Below, piece after piece: positions 17,836 to 25,445 of a stretch of 64,000 nucleotides of DNA. Made by a program: the position numbers and the translations under genes. Each line of letters opens with the position of its first letter. Position 1 is the stretch's first letter. Below the pieces are notes generated by a model. That model had not been told where the DNA came from. It made no database searches and worked only from the letters and a program-made list of their open reading frames with translations. The stretch comes from an uncultured Mycoplasmatota bacterium (GTDB lineage Bacteria > Bacillota_I > Bacilli_A > RF39 > UBA660), in assembly GCA_900547995.1 (NCBI GenBank), contig URIY01000002.1, positions 3,494-67,493 on the forward strand. The letters run 5' to 3'.

Positions 17836-18329
17836 TTCCTTTAATTTTCATTATTGTATCATTCATTTTGGAAGGATTATGCTCTTTAATTTTTAATTCT
17901 TCTTTACTGGCAACTACTTTTTCCTTTTTATCTCTTCTTTTTATATATCCTTTTGTAAAAGAAAAGAAAAATTTTATGATTATATCTTTTATATTTGGTC
18001 TTATATATGATATTACTTACACGGGAACTGTTCTTTTAAATGCTTTTATTTTTTTAGTTGCATCCATAATTATTATTAAATTATATAAAACATTTCAAAT
18101 GAATCCTTTTAATATTATTATCATAAGTATAAGTTTAATTATCATATATCGCAGTATAACATATTTATTTTTACTAAGTATAAGCAATCAATCATTTAAT
18201 ATAATGGTTCTTTTAGAAAGTATATATTCTTCATTAATATTAAATGCTACATATGTTTTTATAATATATTTTATACTGACAAGAAAATGTTTTAAGAAAA
18301 GAATTCAAAATAGTAAAATAAAGTATTAA
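17832..18329 (+). CDS. mreD: Rod shape-determining protein MreD
   Basis: A 165-aa very hydrophobic protein with five to six membrane helices, matching MreD in size and in the conserved FGLIYDITYTGTVLLNAFIFL stretch. It is an integral elongasome component. It is coupled to mreC through a 4-base ATGA overlap. A terminator starts inside its last codons. minC and minD, which follow mreD in Bacillus, are missing here; a SpoIVFA-like gene comes next. Confidence 0.88.
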   Translation: MIPLIFIIVSFILEGLCSLIFNSSLLATTFSFLSLLFIYPFVKEKKNFMIISFIFGLIYDITYTGTVLLNAFIFLVASIIIIKLYKTFQMNPFNIIIISISLIIIYRSITYLFLLSISNQSFNIMVLLESIYSSLILNATYVFIIYFILTRKCFKKRIQNSKIKY

Positions 18330-18343
18330 TTTACTATTTTTTT
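18307..18343 (+). terminator. Intrinsic terminator overlapping the mreD stop
   Basis: AAAATAGTAAA pairs with TTTACTATTTT (11 bp, 12-base loop) and runs into a run of seven T. The left arm lies in the mreD coding end. Confidence 0.75.
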
Positions 18344-18368
18344 CATATAAATTAATGGGTGATAAGAT

Positions 18369-18977
18369 ATGGATGATTACATTAAATATAGAAATAAGAT
18401 GAAACGTAAGAATAATAGAGATAAAAAAGAAAATAAGTTTTTTAGCTGCTTTTTAACGAAAACACTTTTAGTAATTATTATTACGCTTGGTATTTTAATT
18501 GTACTTAAAAACAATAGTTCTTTAAAAACAAAATTTTATAAATATGTATATGATACCCATTTTTCTTTTGCTACTGTTAACAAATTATATGAAGATACAT
18601 TTGGTAGCCCTATACCCTTTAAAGACTTATTAAATCAAAAAACTTCTCCTGTCTTTAATGAAAAACTTTATTATAACACAGCCAATAAATATTATGATGG
18701 AGTTATGCTTGGAGTTGAAAAGAATTTACTTGTACCTGTTTTAGAAAGTGGTATGGTTATTTTTGTTGGCGAAAAAGATAATTATGGTAGTACGGTTATT
18801 ATTGAACAGGTAGATGGTATTGAATGTTGGTATGGAAATGTTACTAATTTAAATGTTAAAATGTATGATTATGTAGAAAAGGGTAGTATACTTGGTAATT
18901 CACTTGATGATAAATTATATTTAGTTTATAAAAAAGATGGTGTAAGTCTTGATTATCAAGAATTTATTAAAAATTAA
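18369..18977 (+). CDS. spoIVFA: SpoIVFA-like membrane protein with degenerate LytM domain
   Basis: A 202-aa protein: Lys/Arg-rich N-terminus, one membrane helix (about 33-51, LLVIIITLGILIVL), an extracytoplasmic stalk and a C-terminal LytM/M23-like fold (about 115-202: PVLESGMVIFVGEKDNYGST, GIECWYGNVTNL, VEKGSILGNS). The catalytic HxxxD/HxH residues of M23 peptidases are not evident, as in SpoIVFA, which holds and regulates the SpoIVFB protease in the outer forespore membrane. The assignment rests on this architecture plus an overlapping SpoIVFB gene and rplU downstream, the Bacillus order. GGGTGAT precedes the ATG. Confidence 0.75.
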   Translation: MDDYIKYRNKMKRKNNRDKKENKFFSCFLTKTLLVIIITLGILIVLKNNSSLKTKFYKYVYDTHFSFATVNKLYEDTFGSPIPFKDLLNQKTSPVFNEKLYYNTANKYYDGVMLGVEKNLLVPVLESGMVIFVGEKDNYGSTVIIEQVDGIECWYGNVTNLNVKMYDYVEKGSILGNSLDDKLYLVYKKDGVSLDYQEFIKN

Positions 18978-19707
18978 AATTCATCCCTTATTTTATCTAT
19001 TTGCCTTTTTTTCTAGTATAACAGGACTATTTTATGAATTTGTTATTTTTACTATTATTATTTTTGTTCATGAAATGGGTCATGTTACAGCAGGTTTACT
19101 ATTTGAAATAAACATAAAAAAAATACTTATTTTACCCTTTGGGGGTTTAACTATTTTTGAAATGCCTATTAATATTAGATTATATAAAGAATTTCTTATT
19201 GCTGTTATGGGACCTTTATTTCAAATAATATTTTGGCTATTTTTATATAAAATAAATTATTGTAATAGTGTCTTTAATTATTATAATACTTTTATTTTAC
19301 TTTTTAATTTATTACCGATATATCCCCTTGATGGTAGTAAAATATTTAATATTATCATAAACAAAATAACTAGTTTTAAAAAGAGTTATTTTGTTACGTT
19401 TTATACATCAATAATAACAATTATTATATTTATATATGTTATTATATTTAAACATTATAATTTGAGTTTAATAATAATTGTTCTTTTCTTAATTAAAGAA
19501 TTAATAAAGGGGTATATAAACTTTAACTTCCTTTTTAATAAATTTTTACTTGAAAGATATAAAAATGACTTCCATTTTTCTAAACGAAGAGTTATAAAAA
19601 ATATAAATAGTATGAAAAGAGATTATAGTCATATTATTAAAGAAGGAAATAAATATGTGACAGAAAAAGAAATTTTAAGAAAAAGGTTTGACAATGTGTC
19701 TAAATAA
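18949..19707 (+). CDS. spoIVFB: SpoIVFB-like M50 intramembrane zinc metalloprotease
   Basis: A 252-aa site-2-protease family member. It shows KIKIHPLFYLFAFFSSITG, the zinc site FVHEMGHVTAG, LPFGGLTIFEMP, GPLFQIIFW and the third-ligand motif PIYPLDGSKIF, in the same order and spacing as Bacillus SpoIVFB. It has about six membrane helices but no C-terminal CBS domain pair is evident. SpoIVFB cleaves pro-sigmaK in the mother cell. The gene overlaps its SpoIVFA-like neighbour by 29 bases, with a TTG start at 18949 and only a weak ribosome site, so it depends on coupling. Its tail contains the -35 of the rplU promoter. Confidence 0.85.
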   Translation: MIIKNLLKIKIHPLFYLFAFFSSITGLFYEFVIFTIIIFVHEMGHVTAGLLFEINIKKILILPFGGLTIFEMPINIRLYKEFLIAVMGPLFQIIFWLFLYKINYCNSVFNYYNTFILLFNLLPIYPLDGSKIFNIIINKITSFKKSYFVTFYTSIITIIIFIYVIIFKHYNLSLIIIVLFLIKELIKGYINFNFLFNKFLLERYKNDFHFSKRRVIKNINSMKRDYSHIIKEGNKYVTEKEILRKRFDNVSK

Positions 19708-19716
19708 TGATAGAAT
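19688..19716 (+). promoter_or_regulatory. SigA promoter of rplU-prp-rpmA
   Basis: TTGACA, 17 bases, TAGAAT. The -35 lies inside the end of the spoIVFB-like gene, so the ribosomal genes are transcribed independently of the sporulation pair. Predicted start is near 19723. Confidence 0.85.
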
Positions 19717-19722
19717 TAATAG

Positions 19723-19814
19723 GTATGTAGAGCCTCTCTCTACAACCACACAGAAAAGGTTAAAACATATGTTACCTTAATGGTGAGTCTTAGATTATAA
19801 AGGAGGAGTGAAAG
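19723..19814 (+). ncRNA. L21-type ribosomal protein leader
   Basis: The 5' leader of rplU, about 92 bases. It contains a perfect hairpin (GTAGAG, loop CCTCT, CTCTAC at 19727-19743), a second pairing (AGGT at 19757 with ACCT at 19774, enclosing the palindrome AACATATGTT) and a strong AAAGGAGGAGTG ribosome site. Position and layout match the Firmicutes L21 leader, thought to mediate feedback by L21. I recognise it by context and shape, not by a covariance search. Confidence 0.65.
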
Positions 19815-20117
19815 ATGAAAGCAGTTATTGAAACTGGAGGAAAACAATACTTAGTCGAAGAAGGATCAGTTATCTTTGTTGAAAAGCTAGATGCTGAAGA
19901 AGGTAAAAAAGTAACTTTTGATAAAGTATTAATGGTTAATAATGAAGTTGGAATGCCATATGTAACTGATGCCAAAGTAGAAGGTGAAGTTGTTAAACAT
20001 GGTAAAGAAAAGAAAATTATTGTATACCATTATAGACAAAAGAAGAAATTCCGTAAGAGACAAGGTCATCGTCAACCATATACTAAGGTAGAAATCAAAT
20101 CAATTAAAACTAAATAA
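19815..20117 (+). CDS. rplU: 50S ribosomal protein L21
   Basis: A 100-aa protein with the L21 signatures [25 protein letters not shown] at the start and the C-terminal [25 protein letters not shown] rRNA-binding segment. It is the first gene of the rplU-prp-rpmA unit and is preceded by a strong ribosome site at the end of the L21-type leader. Confidence 0.98.
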   Translation: MKAVIETGGKQYLVEEGSVIFVEKLDAEEGKKVTFDKVLMVNNEVGMPYVTDAKVEGEVVKHGKEKKIIVYHYRQKKKFRKRQGHRQPYTKVEIKSIKTK

Positions 20118-20118
20118 T

Positions 20119-20427
20119 ATGATTAATATTAATACATATAAAAAAAATGGCTATATTAGCAAAATTACTATTAAAGGACATTCTGGATATAGTGAGTATG
20201 GAACAGATATAGTTTGTGCGAGTGTTAGTAGTATTGCAACAACAACTGTAAATGCTATTGCTAGGCTAAACAATGATTTGATTTATTTTGATGATAAAGA
20301 TGGGTTTCTTGTTATTGAAATAAAAGAAAATGATAGGGTAATTAATATTCTTGTAAATAATATGTTAGATTTATTTAGAGAGCTGGAAAATGATTATCCC
20401 AAAAATGTAAAAATAAAAAACAATTAA
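20119..20427 (+). CDS. prp: Ribosomal-processing cysteine protease Prp (YsxB)
   Basis: A 102-aa protease that removes the N-terminal extension of L27 in Bacillota. The catalytic His and Cys are in [20 protein letters not shown], in the order G-H-S-G ... D-I-V-C-A. It starts one base after the rplU stop and lies directly before rpmA, whose N-terminus carries the matching cleavage site, so enzyme and substrate are coded side by side. Confidence 0.94.
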   Translation: MININTYKKNGYISKITIKGHSGYSEYGTDIVCASVSSIATTTVNAIARLNNDLIYFDDKDGFLVIEIKENDRVINILVNNMLDLFRELENDYPKNVKIKNN

Positions 20428-20441
20428 TAGGAGGTGTTATC

Positions 20442-20735
20442 ATGCTTAAACTTATGAAATTAAATATTCAATTATTTGCTCATAAGAAGGGACAAGGTTC
20501 AACTAAAAACGGTCGTGATTCTATCGCTAAACGTTTAGGAGCTAAGGCTGCTGATGGTGAATATGTTACTGGTGGTTCTATAATTTATAGACAAAGAGGA
20601 ACTAAGATTTATCCAGGTAAGAATGCTGGTATTGGTTCTGATGATACTGTATATGCAAAAGTAGAAGGATATGTTAAATTTGAACGTGTAGGTAAAGATC
20701 GTACACAAGTTAGTATATATCCTGAAAGAGTATAG
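20442..20735 (+). CDS. rpmA: 50S ribosomal protein L27 with cleavable N-terminal extension
   Basis: A 97-aa protein. The mature L27 core begins [14 protein letters not shown]. It is preceded by the extension [13 protein letters not shown], whose [11 protein letters not shown] boundary matches the Prp recognition sequence known from Staphylococcus. The mature N-terminus reaches the peptidyl-transferase centre, so removal is required. AGGAGGTG precedes the ATG. The gene ends the rplU unit and is followed by the L20-type leader. Confidence 0.97.
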   Translation: MLKLMKLNIQLFAHKKGQGSTKNGRDSIAKRLGAKAADGEYVTGGSIIYRQRGTKIYPGKNAGIGSDDTVYAKVEGYVKFERVGKDRTQVSIYPERV

Positions 20736-20754
20736 TTAGTAATTAAAAAATAAA

Positions 20755-20869
20755 ATGAAAGTAGAAGTTTCCACTTCTCACCCGATGATGAATAGTTTTG
20801 GGTAAAAGGCATATAAATAGTTTTTTATTTGTATGATGGTGGATGCTTCTTATATGCATTCACTTTTTT
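20755..20869 (+). ncRNA. L20-type leader (autoregulatory region of infC-rpmI-rplT)
   Basis: The leader upstream of infC contains a hairpin AGAAGT/ACTTCT (20763-20778), a long-range ACCC/GGGT pairing (20780-20783 with 20800-20803), and finally a terminator. This layout matches the Firmicutes L20 leader, in which L20 binds the messenger and promotes premature termination. The exact 5' end is not visible; transcription may also arrive from rpmA. Confidence 0.7.
20839..20869 (+). terminator. Attenuator terminator directly before infC
   Basis: GTGGATGC pairs with GCATTCAC (8 bp with one G-U), then TTTTTT. The infC ribosome site GGAGGTG starts at the next base, so read-through decides infC, rpmI and rplT expression. 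Confidence 0.8.
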
Positions 20870-20882
20870 GGAGGTGTAATAT

Positions 20883-21413
20883 ATCGCAAATAAAGAAAGA
20901 GATTTGTTTATTAATGAACAAATAAGGGCTAAAGAAGTAATGGTTATTGGACCAAGTGGGGAGCAACTTGGAATTAAAAACATTAAAGATGCACTTACAC
21001 TTGCTAGTTATGCAGGCTTTGATCTTGTTTTGATGAGCCCAAATGCTGTTCCACCAGTTTGTAAAATAATGGATTACAGCAAATTTAAATACGAAAACAA
21101 GAAAAAGCAAAAAGAAAATTTAAAGAAACAACGCGAAAGCAATCTAGAAATGAAAGAATATAGATTATCTGTTTCTATTGATGTTCATGATTTTAATACA
21201 AGAGTTAACAATTCAAAAAAGTATTTAGAAAAAGGACATCGTATTAAAGTAACAATTAGGTTTAAGGGTAGAGAAATGGTACATACAGAGCTTGGTGCTG
21301 ATGTTTTACTTAGATTTGCATCTGCACTTGAGAGTGTTGCTGAAATAGAACAAAAACCAGCTATGGATGGACGTTTTATGACAATGATTCTTATGCCAAA
21401 AAAAGAAAAGTAG
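20883..21413 (+). CDS. infC: Translation initiation factor IF-3, probable AUC start
   Basis: Binds the 30S subunit and checks the initiator codon. The frame from 20883 gives a 176-aa IF-3 whose N-terminus reads (I)ANKERDLFINEQIRAKEVMV, followed by GPSGEQLGIK, PPVCKIMDYSKFKYE, the Lys-rich linker and the C-terminal domain ending FMTMILMPKK. Full-length homologues contain the ANKERDLFINEQIR-type segment, so the first ordinary start (TTG 20904) would cut it. The codon 6 bases after GGAGGTG is ATC. IF-3 genes usually begin with AUU and are autoregulated through that rare codon; AUC would serve the same purpose. The product is certain, the start codon strongly inferred. Confidence 0.93.
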   Translation: MANKERDLFINEQIRAKEVMVIGPSGEQLGIKNIKDALTLASYAGFDLVLMSPNAVPPVCKIMDYSKFKYENKKKQKENLKKQRESNLEMKEYRLSVSIDVHDFNTRVNNSKKYLEKGHRIKVTIRFKGREMVHTELGADVLLRFASALESVAEIEQKPAMDGRFMTMILMPKKEK

Positions 21414-21423
21414 GAGGGATAGT

Positions 21424-21615
21424 ATGCCAAAATTAAAAACACATAAAGGTACTGCAAAAGTATGTAAAGTTAGACCAGGTGGAACAGTAAAAATTGGAAA
21501 ACCAGGTTCAAGACACAATACAGGAAAGAAAAATAGAGTTCAAAATCGTAATAGTAGAAAAGGATCTTTATTAAGTAAAGCAGATCAAAATCGTTTAAAA
21601 AACATTATTAAGTAA
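21424..21615 (+). CDS. rpmI: 50S ribosomal protein L35
   Basis: A 63-aa basic protein with the L35 pattern [20 protein letters not shown] at the start and [14 protein letters not shown] near the end. AGGAGGGATAGT precedes the ATG. It lies between infC and rplT in the usual order. Confidence 0.97.
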   Translation: MPKLKTHKGTAKVCKVRPGGTVKIGKPGSRHNTGKKNRVQNRNSRKGSLLSKADQNRLKNIIK

Positions 21616-21632
21616 TTGAAGGAGGAATTAAA

Positions 21633-22163
21633 ATGCCAAGAGTTAAAAATGGTACAATACATCGTGCTCGTAGAAAAAAAGTATTAAAAGAAGCTAAAGG
21701 ATATTTCGGAAGTAAACATAGATTATATAGAACAGCTAAAGAACAAGTAATGCATTCATTAAGTTATGCATATAGAGATAGAAAACAAAAGAAACGTGAT
21801 TTTAGAAAATTATGGATTACAAGAATTAATGCTGCATGTCGTGCAAATGACATCAGTTATTCAAAATTCATAAATGGTTTATCAATTGCTAATGTAATTA
21901 TTAACAGAAAAATGTTATCTGAAATTGCTATTGCTAATCCTGAATATTTTAGTAAACTAGTTGAAGTTGCTAAAGAAGCATTAAATGGTGGTGTTAAAAA
22001 AACTACTACAAAAGCTGTTAAAGAAGTAAAAGAAACTAAAAAAGAAGAAACTACTGATTTATCTAAATTAACTGTAGCAGAACTTCGTGAAATGGCTAAG
22101 GCTAAAGGTATCGAAGGTGTATCTACAATGAAAAAAGCTGACTTAGTTGCAGCACTACAATAA
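21633..22163 (+). CDS. rplT: 50S ribosomal protein L20 with C-terminal Rho-N/SAP-like extension
   Basis: Residues 1-117 are an ordinary L20 ([24 protein letters not shown]..., [12 protein letters not shown]-like NRKMLSEIA), which organises 23S rRNA and represses its own operon. The protein then continues to 176 aa: a Lys/Thr-rich linker (118-142) and a terminal module of about 34 residues, [20 protein letters not shown]...[11 protein letters not shown]. That module matches the helix-extended-loop-helix pattern of Rho N-terminal/SAP-type nucleic-acid-binding domains. The usual length is about 118 aa. The extension is in frame, uses the same codons, and ends at a terminator, so it is not a sequencing artefact. 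Confidence 0.95.
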   Translation: MPRVKNGTIHRARRKKVLKEAKGYFGSKHRLYRTAKEQVMHSLSYAYRDRKQKKRDFRKLWITRINAACRANDISYSKFINGLSIANVIINRKMLSEIAIANPEYFSKLVEVAKEALNGGVKKTTTKAVKEVKETKKEETTDLSKLTVAELREMAKAKGIEGVSTMKKADLVAALQ

Positions 22164-22170
22164 TATCAAT

Positions 22171-22196
22171 AGACTGAGAATCATCTTAGTCTTTTT
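22171..22196 (+). terminator. Intrinsic terminator after rplT
   Basis: AGACTGAGA pairs with TCTTAGTCT (one G-U) around ATCA and is followed by TTTTT. It closes the infC-rpmI-rplT unit. Confidence 0.85.
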
Positions 22197-22197
22197 G

Positions 22198-22226
22198 TTT
22201 ACTTTAATGAATAAATATTATATAAT
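22198..22226 (+). promoter_or_regulatory. Probable SigA promoter of the GT4-PssD-PssE-galE group
   Basis: TTTACT, 17 bases, TATAAT, 15 bases before the ATG with GGTGGT between. The -35 is weak and partly overlaps the end of the preceding terminator's tail. Confidence 0.45.
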
Positions 22227-22241
22227 TATGATGGTGGTATT

Positions 22242-23372
22242 ATGAAGAAAATAACAATACTTGCACTTCATTTAGGATATGGTGGTATTGAAAGATGTAT
22301 TAGTAATCTTGTTAATTCATTATGCAATGATTATGAAATTGAGATTATATCTACATATAAACTATTTGATACGCCAGTATTTAAAATAGATGATAAAGTA
22401 ACAATTAAATACTTAATTACAGATATGAAACCTAATAAAAAAGAAATAAAGGAAGCATTATCTAAATTTAAAATAATAACATTTGTTAAAGAATTAATTA
22501 AATCTAAAAAAATCCTTAAATTAAAAAAAGAACTAATGATTAATTATATTAAAAATTGTCATAGTGATGTCATTATTTCTACACGTGATATACATAATTT
22601 ATGGTTATCTAAATACGGTAATTCTTCTTCTTTAAAAATTGGATGGGAACATAATTTTCATAATAATGACCAAAAATATATAAATAAAATTATTAAATCA
22701 GTATATGGTCTTGATTATTTTGTATTAGTATCAAAAAGTTTAAAAGAATTTTATGATGGTAAAACAGGTAATTGTAAATGTGTATATATTCCTAATTCGA
22801 TTAGTTATATACCTAAAAATAAATCTAAGTTAGATGGTAAAAATTTAATTTCGGTAGGAAGATTAGAAGTAGAAAAAGGTTATAGTGATTTAATAGATGT
22901 ATTTGAGATGGTGCATAAAATATATCCTGATTTAAAATTAAATATTATAGGTGATGGTTCTTTAAGAGAAGAACTACAAAAAAAGATTAATAAGTTAAAT
23001 CTTAGTGATAATATTATTCTTCATGGATTTAAAGATTCAAAATACATTGAAAAAGAATTATTAAAATCATCTATCTATTTAATGAGTTCTTTAACAGAGT
23101 CCTTTGGTCTTGTGTTAATTGAAGCATCATCTTTTGGACTTCCATGTATTGCTTTTTCTAGTGCAAATGGTGCATGTGAAATAATTAAAGATAATTGGGA
23201 TGGATATTTAATTGAAAATAGAGATAAAGAAAAAATGGCTAAGAGAATTGTTAATTTAATTAAAAATCCTGAAAGAAGAATTATAATGGGGGATAATGCT
23301 TATAAGAAAAGTATTAATTATAAAGCAGATAATATAAAAGATATGTGGGTTAAATTATTTGAAGAGAAGTGA
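22242..23372 (+). CDS. Family 4 glycosyltransferase (GT-B)
   Basis: A 376-aa retaining GT-B enzyme. The N-terminal domain has GYGGIERCISNLVNSL. The C-terminal domain has SVGRLEVEKGYSDLI, GDGSLREELQ and the donor-binding E-x7-E region ESFGLVLIEASSFGLPCIAF. It probably adds a sugar to a lipid-linked exopolysaccharide intermediate on the inner face of the membrane. It heads a four-gene run with pssD, pssE and galE. Donor and acceptor are unknown. Confidence 0.9.
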   Translation: MKKITILALHLGYGGIERCISNLVNSLCNDYEIEIISTYKLFDTPVFKIDDKVTIKYLITDMKPNKKEIKEALSKFKIITFVKELIKSKKILKLKKELMINYIKNCHSDVIISTRDIHNLWLSKYGNSSSLKIGWEHNFHNNDQKYINKIIKSVYGLDYFVLVSKSLKEFYDGKTGNCKCVYIPNSISYIPKNKSKLDGKNLISVGRLEVEKGYSDLIDVFEMVHKIYPDLKLNIIGDGSLREELQKKINKLNLSDNIILHGFKDSKYIEKELLKSSIYLMSSLTESFGLVLIEASSFGLPCIAFSSANGACEIIKDNWDGYLIENRDKEKMAKRIVNLIKNPERRIIMGDNAYKKSINYKADNIKDMWVKLFEEK

Positions 23373-23376
23373 TAAG

Positions 23377-23847
23377 ATGAAAAAAGTATTATTTATATCT
23401 AGTACTGGTGGTCATTTAACCGAATTATTAAAACTAAAAAAACTATTTGAAAAATATGATTCATATATAATAACAGAAAAAACAGAGAGTAATCTTTCGT
23501 TAAAAGAAGAGTATGGTAATAAAATTCACTATTTATTATATGGAACAAAGCATCATTTATTTTCCTATTTGTTAAAAACACCGATTAATATAATTAAAAG
23601 TTTATATTTATATTTTAAAATAAGACCTAAAGTAGTTGTAACAACTGGGGCGCATACGGCTGTTTATATGTGTTATATTGCTAAATTATTTCGAAGCAAG
23701 ATTATATATATTGAAACCCTTGCCAATATGAAAACAAAAACGTTATCTGGTAAACTTGTTTATCCTATAAGTGATAAATTTATTGTACAATGGGAATCTA
23801 TGAAAGAATTATATCCTAAGGCAATATATGGGGGATGGATATTTTGA
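23377..23847 (+). CDS. pssD: PssD/Alg14-like subunit of a two-part glycosyltransferase
   Basis: A 156-aa protein matching the Alg14 family (PssD, Cps14F, EpsE): KKVLFISSTGGHLTELLKLK at the N-terminus, TTGAHTAVYMCYIAKLF, and YIETLANMKTKTLSGKL. In bacteria this subunit anchors and assists the catalytic Alg13-like partner to transfer a hexose, often galactose. ATG 23377 follows the upstream stop by 4 bases. The 3' end overlaps the partner gene by 13 bases, a typical pairing. Confidence 0.9.
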   Translation: MKKVLFISSTGGHLTELLKLKKLFEKYDSYIITEKTESNLSLKEEYGNKIHYLLYGTKHHLFSYLLKTPINIIKSLYLYFKIRPKVVVTTGAHTAVYMCYIAKLFRSKIIYIETLANMKTKTLSGKLVYPISDKFIVQWESMKELYPKAIYGGWIF

Positions 23848-24323
23848 TATTAGTAACATTAGGTACACAGGATAAGAGTTTTACAAGACTATTAGATGCC
23901 GTTCAAAGACAAATAGATTTGGGAAATATAAAAGATGAAGTTATTGTACAAGCAGGGGTAACAGAATATAAGTCTAGAAATATGAAGATTAAAAAACTTA
24001 TGCCCATTAAGAAATTAAATAAATTAATTGAGGAATGTGATTTATTAATTACACATGGAGGAGTGGGCTCTATTTTGTCAGGACTTGAACATAATAAAAA
24101 AGTCATTGCAGCGGCAAGATTAAAAAAATATGATGAACATGAAAGTGATCATCAACTACAAATCGTTGATAAATTTGCCGAAGATGGCTATATATTAAAA
24201 TTAGATGATTTTGATAAATTGGATGAAATTATAAAGAAAGCCCAAAATTATAAATTTAAAAAGTATAAATCAAATAATGAAAATTTTGTTAAACTAATAG
24301 ATAAATTAATTGAAGAATTATAG
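23835..24323 (+). CDS. pssE: PssE/Alg13-like catalytic glycosyltransferase subunit
   Basis: A 162-aa protein of the Alg13/PssE/Cps14G family, equivalent to the C-terminal half of a GT28 enzyme: LVTLGTQDKSFTRLLDAV at the start, then LITHGGVGSILSGLEHNKKVI with the UDP-sugar-binding GGxGS, and DEHESDHQLQI. It acts with the upstream PssD-like subunit. The start ATG lies within pssD; TTG 23844 is an alternative. Confidence 0.9.
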   Translation: MDILILVTLGTQDKSFTRLLDAVQRQIDLGNIKDEVIVQAGVTEYKSRNMKIKKLMPIKKLNKLIEECDLLITHGGVGSILSGLEHNKKVIAAARLKKYDEHESDHQLQIVDKFAEDGYILKLDDFDKLDEIIKKAQNYKFKKYKSNNENFVKLIDKLIEEL

Positions 24324-24337
24324 AAAGAAGGAATAAA

Positions 24338-25330
24338 ATGAAAATATTAGTAACAGGTGGAGCAGGATATATTGGAAGTCATACATGTGTTGAACTTCTT
24401 AATGCGGGATATGAAATAGTTGTAGTTGATAACTACTCTAATTCTAAAGAAGAAGTAATAGATTTAATTAAACAAATAACAGGAAAAGATTTTAAAAGTT
24501 ACAAATTAGATGTATGTGATAAAGAAGCATTAGAAAAAGTCTTTGAAGAAAATAAAATTGATGCTGCTATACATTTTGCTGGTTATAAGGCTGTTGGTGA
24601 GTCAGTGGCTAAACCTTTAATGTATTATCGCAATAATATTGATTCAACTCTTACATTGTTAGAGGTAATGAATAAATATAATTGTAAAAAAATTGTTTTT
24701 TCATCTAGTGCTACAGTGTATGGAAAACCAGAAAAACTTCCTATTAAAGAAGATTTTCCACTTAGTACAACTAATCCATATGGAGCAACCAAATTAATGA
24801 TTGAAGGTATCCTTAAAGATTTATATAAAGCTGATAATGCATGGGATATAACTATTCTTAGATACTTTAATCCAATAGGGGCACATAAATCAGGACTAAT
24901 TGGTGAAAATCCTAACGATATTCCTAATAACTTAATGCCATATATTGTTAAAGTAGCAACCGGTGAATATGAACAATTGAAAGTATTTGGTAATGATTAT
25001 AATACTGTAGATGGCACTGGTGTTAGAGATTATATTCATGTTGTTGATTTGGCCGTAGGTCATGTAAAGGCTATTGACAAGTTAAATGGACTTAGTATTT
25101 ATAATTTAGGAACTGGCAAGGGAACAAGTGTTCTAGAACTTGTTAATACTTTTTCTAAAGTAAATAATGTTAAGGTTAATTATTCAATTGTAGATAGAAG
25201 ACCAGGGGATATTGATGCGTGCTTTGCTGATGCTACACTTGCTTTTGAAAAATTAGGATTTAAAGCGGAGCATACCGTTGAAGATATGTGCCGTGATGCC
25301 TATAATTTTGTAAATCATAAAGAAAACTAA
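24338..25330 (+). CDS. galE: UDP-glucose 4-epimerase
   Basis: A 330-aa short-chain dehydrogenase family enzyme that interconverts UDP-glucose and UDP-galactose. It has the NAD-binding VTGGAGYIGSHT, the Ser/Thr of FSSSATVYG, the catalytic YxxxK in NPYGATK, and GTGVRDYIHVVDLA and YNLGTGKGTSVLEL. It follows the PssD/PssE pair, for which UDP-galactose would be a likely donor. AGAAGGA precedes the ATG. No clear terminator follows. Confidence 0.97.
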   Translation: MKILVTGGAGYIGSHTCVELLNAGYEIVVVDNYSNSKEEVIDLIKQITGKDFKSYKLDVCDKEALEKVFEENKIDAAIHFAGYKAVGESVAKPLMYYRNNIDSTLTLLEVMNKYNCKKIVFSSSATVYGKPEKLPIKEDFPLSTTNPYGATKLMIEGILKDLYKADNAWDITILRYFNPIGAHKSGLIGENPNDIPNNLMPYIVKVATGEYEQLKVFGNDYNTVDGTGVRDYIHVVDLAVGHVKAIDKLNGLSIYNLGTGKGTSVLELVNTFSKVNNVKVNYSIVDRRPGDIDACFADATLAFEKLGFKAEHTVEDMCRDAYNFVNHKEN

Positions 25331-25390
25331 TATTTTTCTCTTTATTTCATATAATTTAAGTGTATAAAAAACAAAAAATCAAAAAAAGTG

Positions 25391-25422
25391 TTGACAAACA
25401 CATGAAGTAGTGATATTATAAT
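25391..25422 (+). promoter_or_regulatory. Strong SigA-type promoter of the secreted protein gene
   Basis: A consensus TTGACA is followed after 17 bases by TATTAT, which overlaps a TATAAT at a 20-base distance. The start lies near 25426, giving a leader of about 20 bases with GGGAGAGATGAAAG. Confidence 0.75.
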
Positions 25423-25445
25423 CGGCAAAAAGGGAGAGATGAAAG

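Noticed and set aside
20904..21413. TTG 20904 as the infC start
   Set aside because: It would remove a conserved N-terminal segment and lacks a ribosome site, whereas ATC 20883 lies 6 bases after GGAGGTG.
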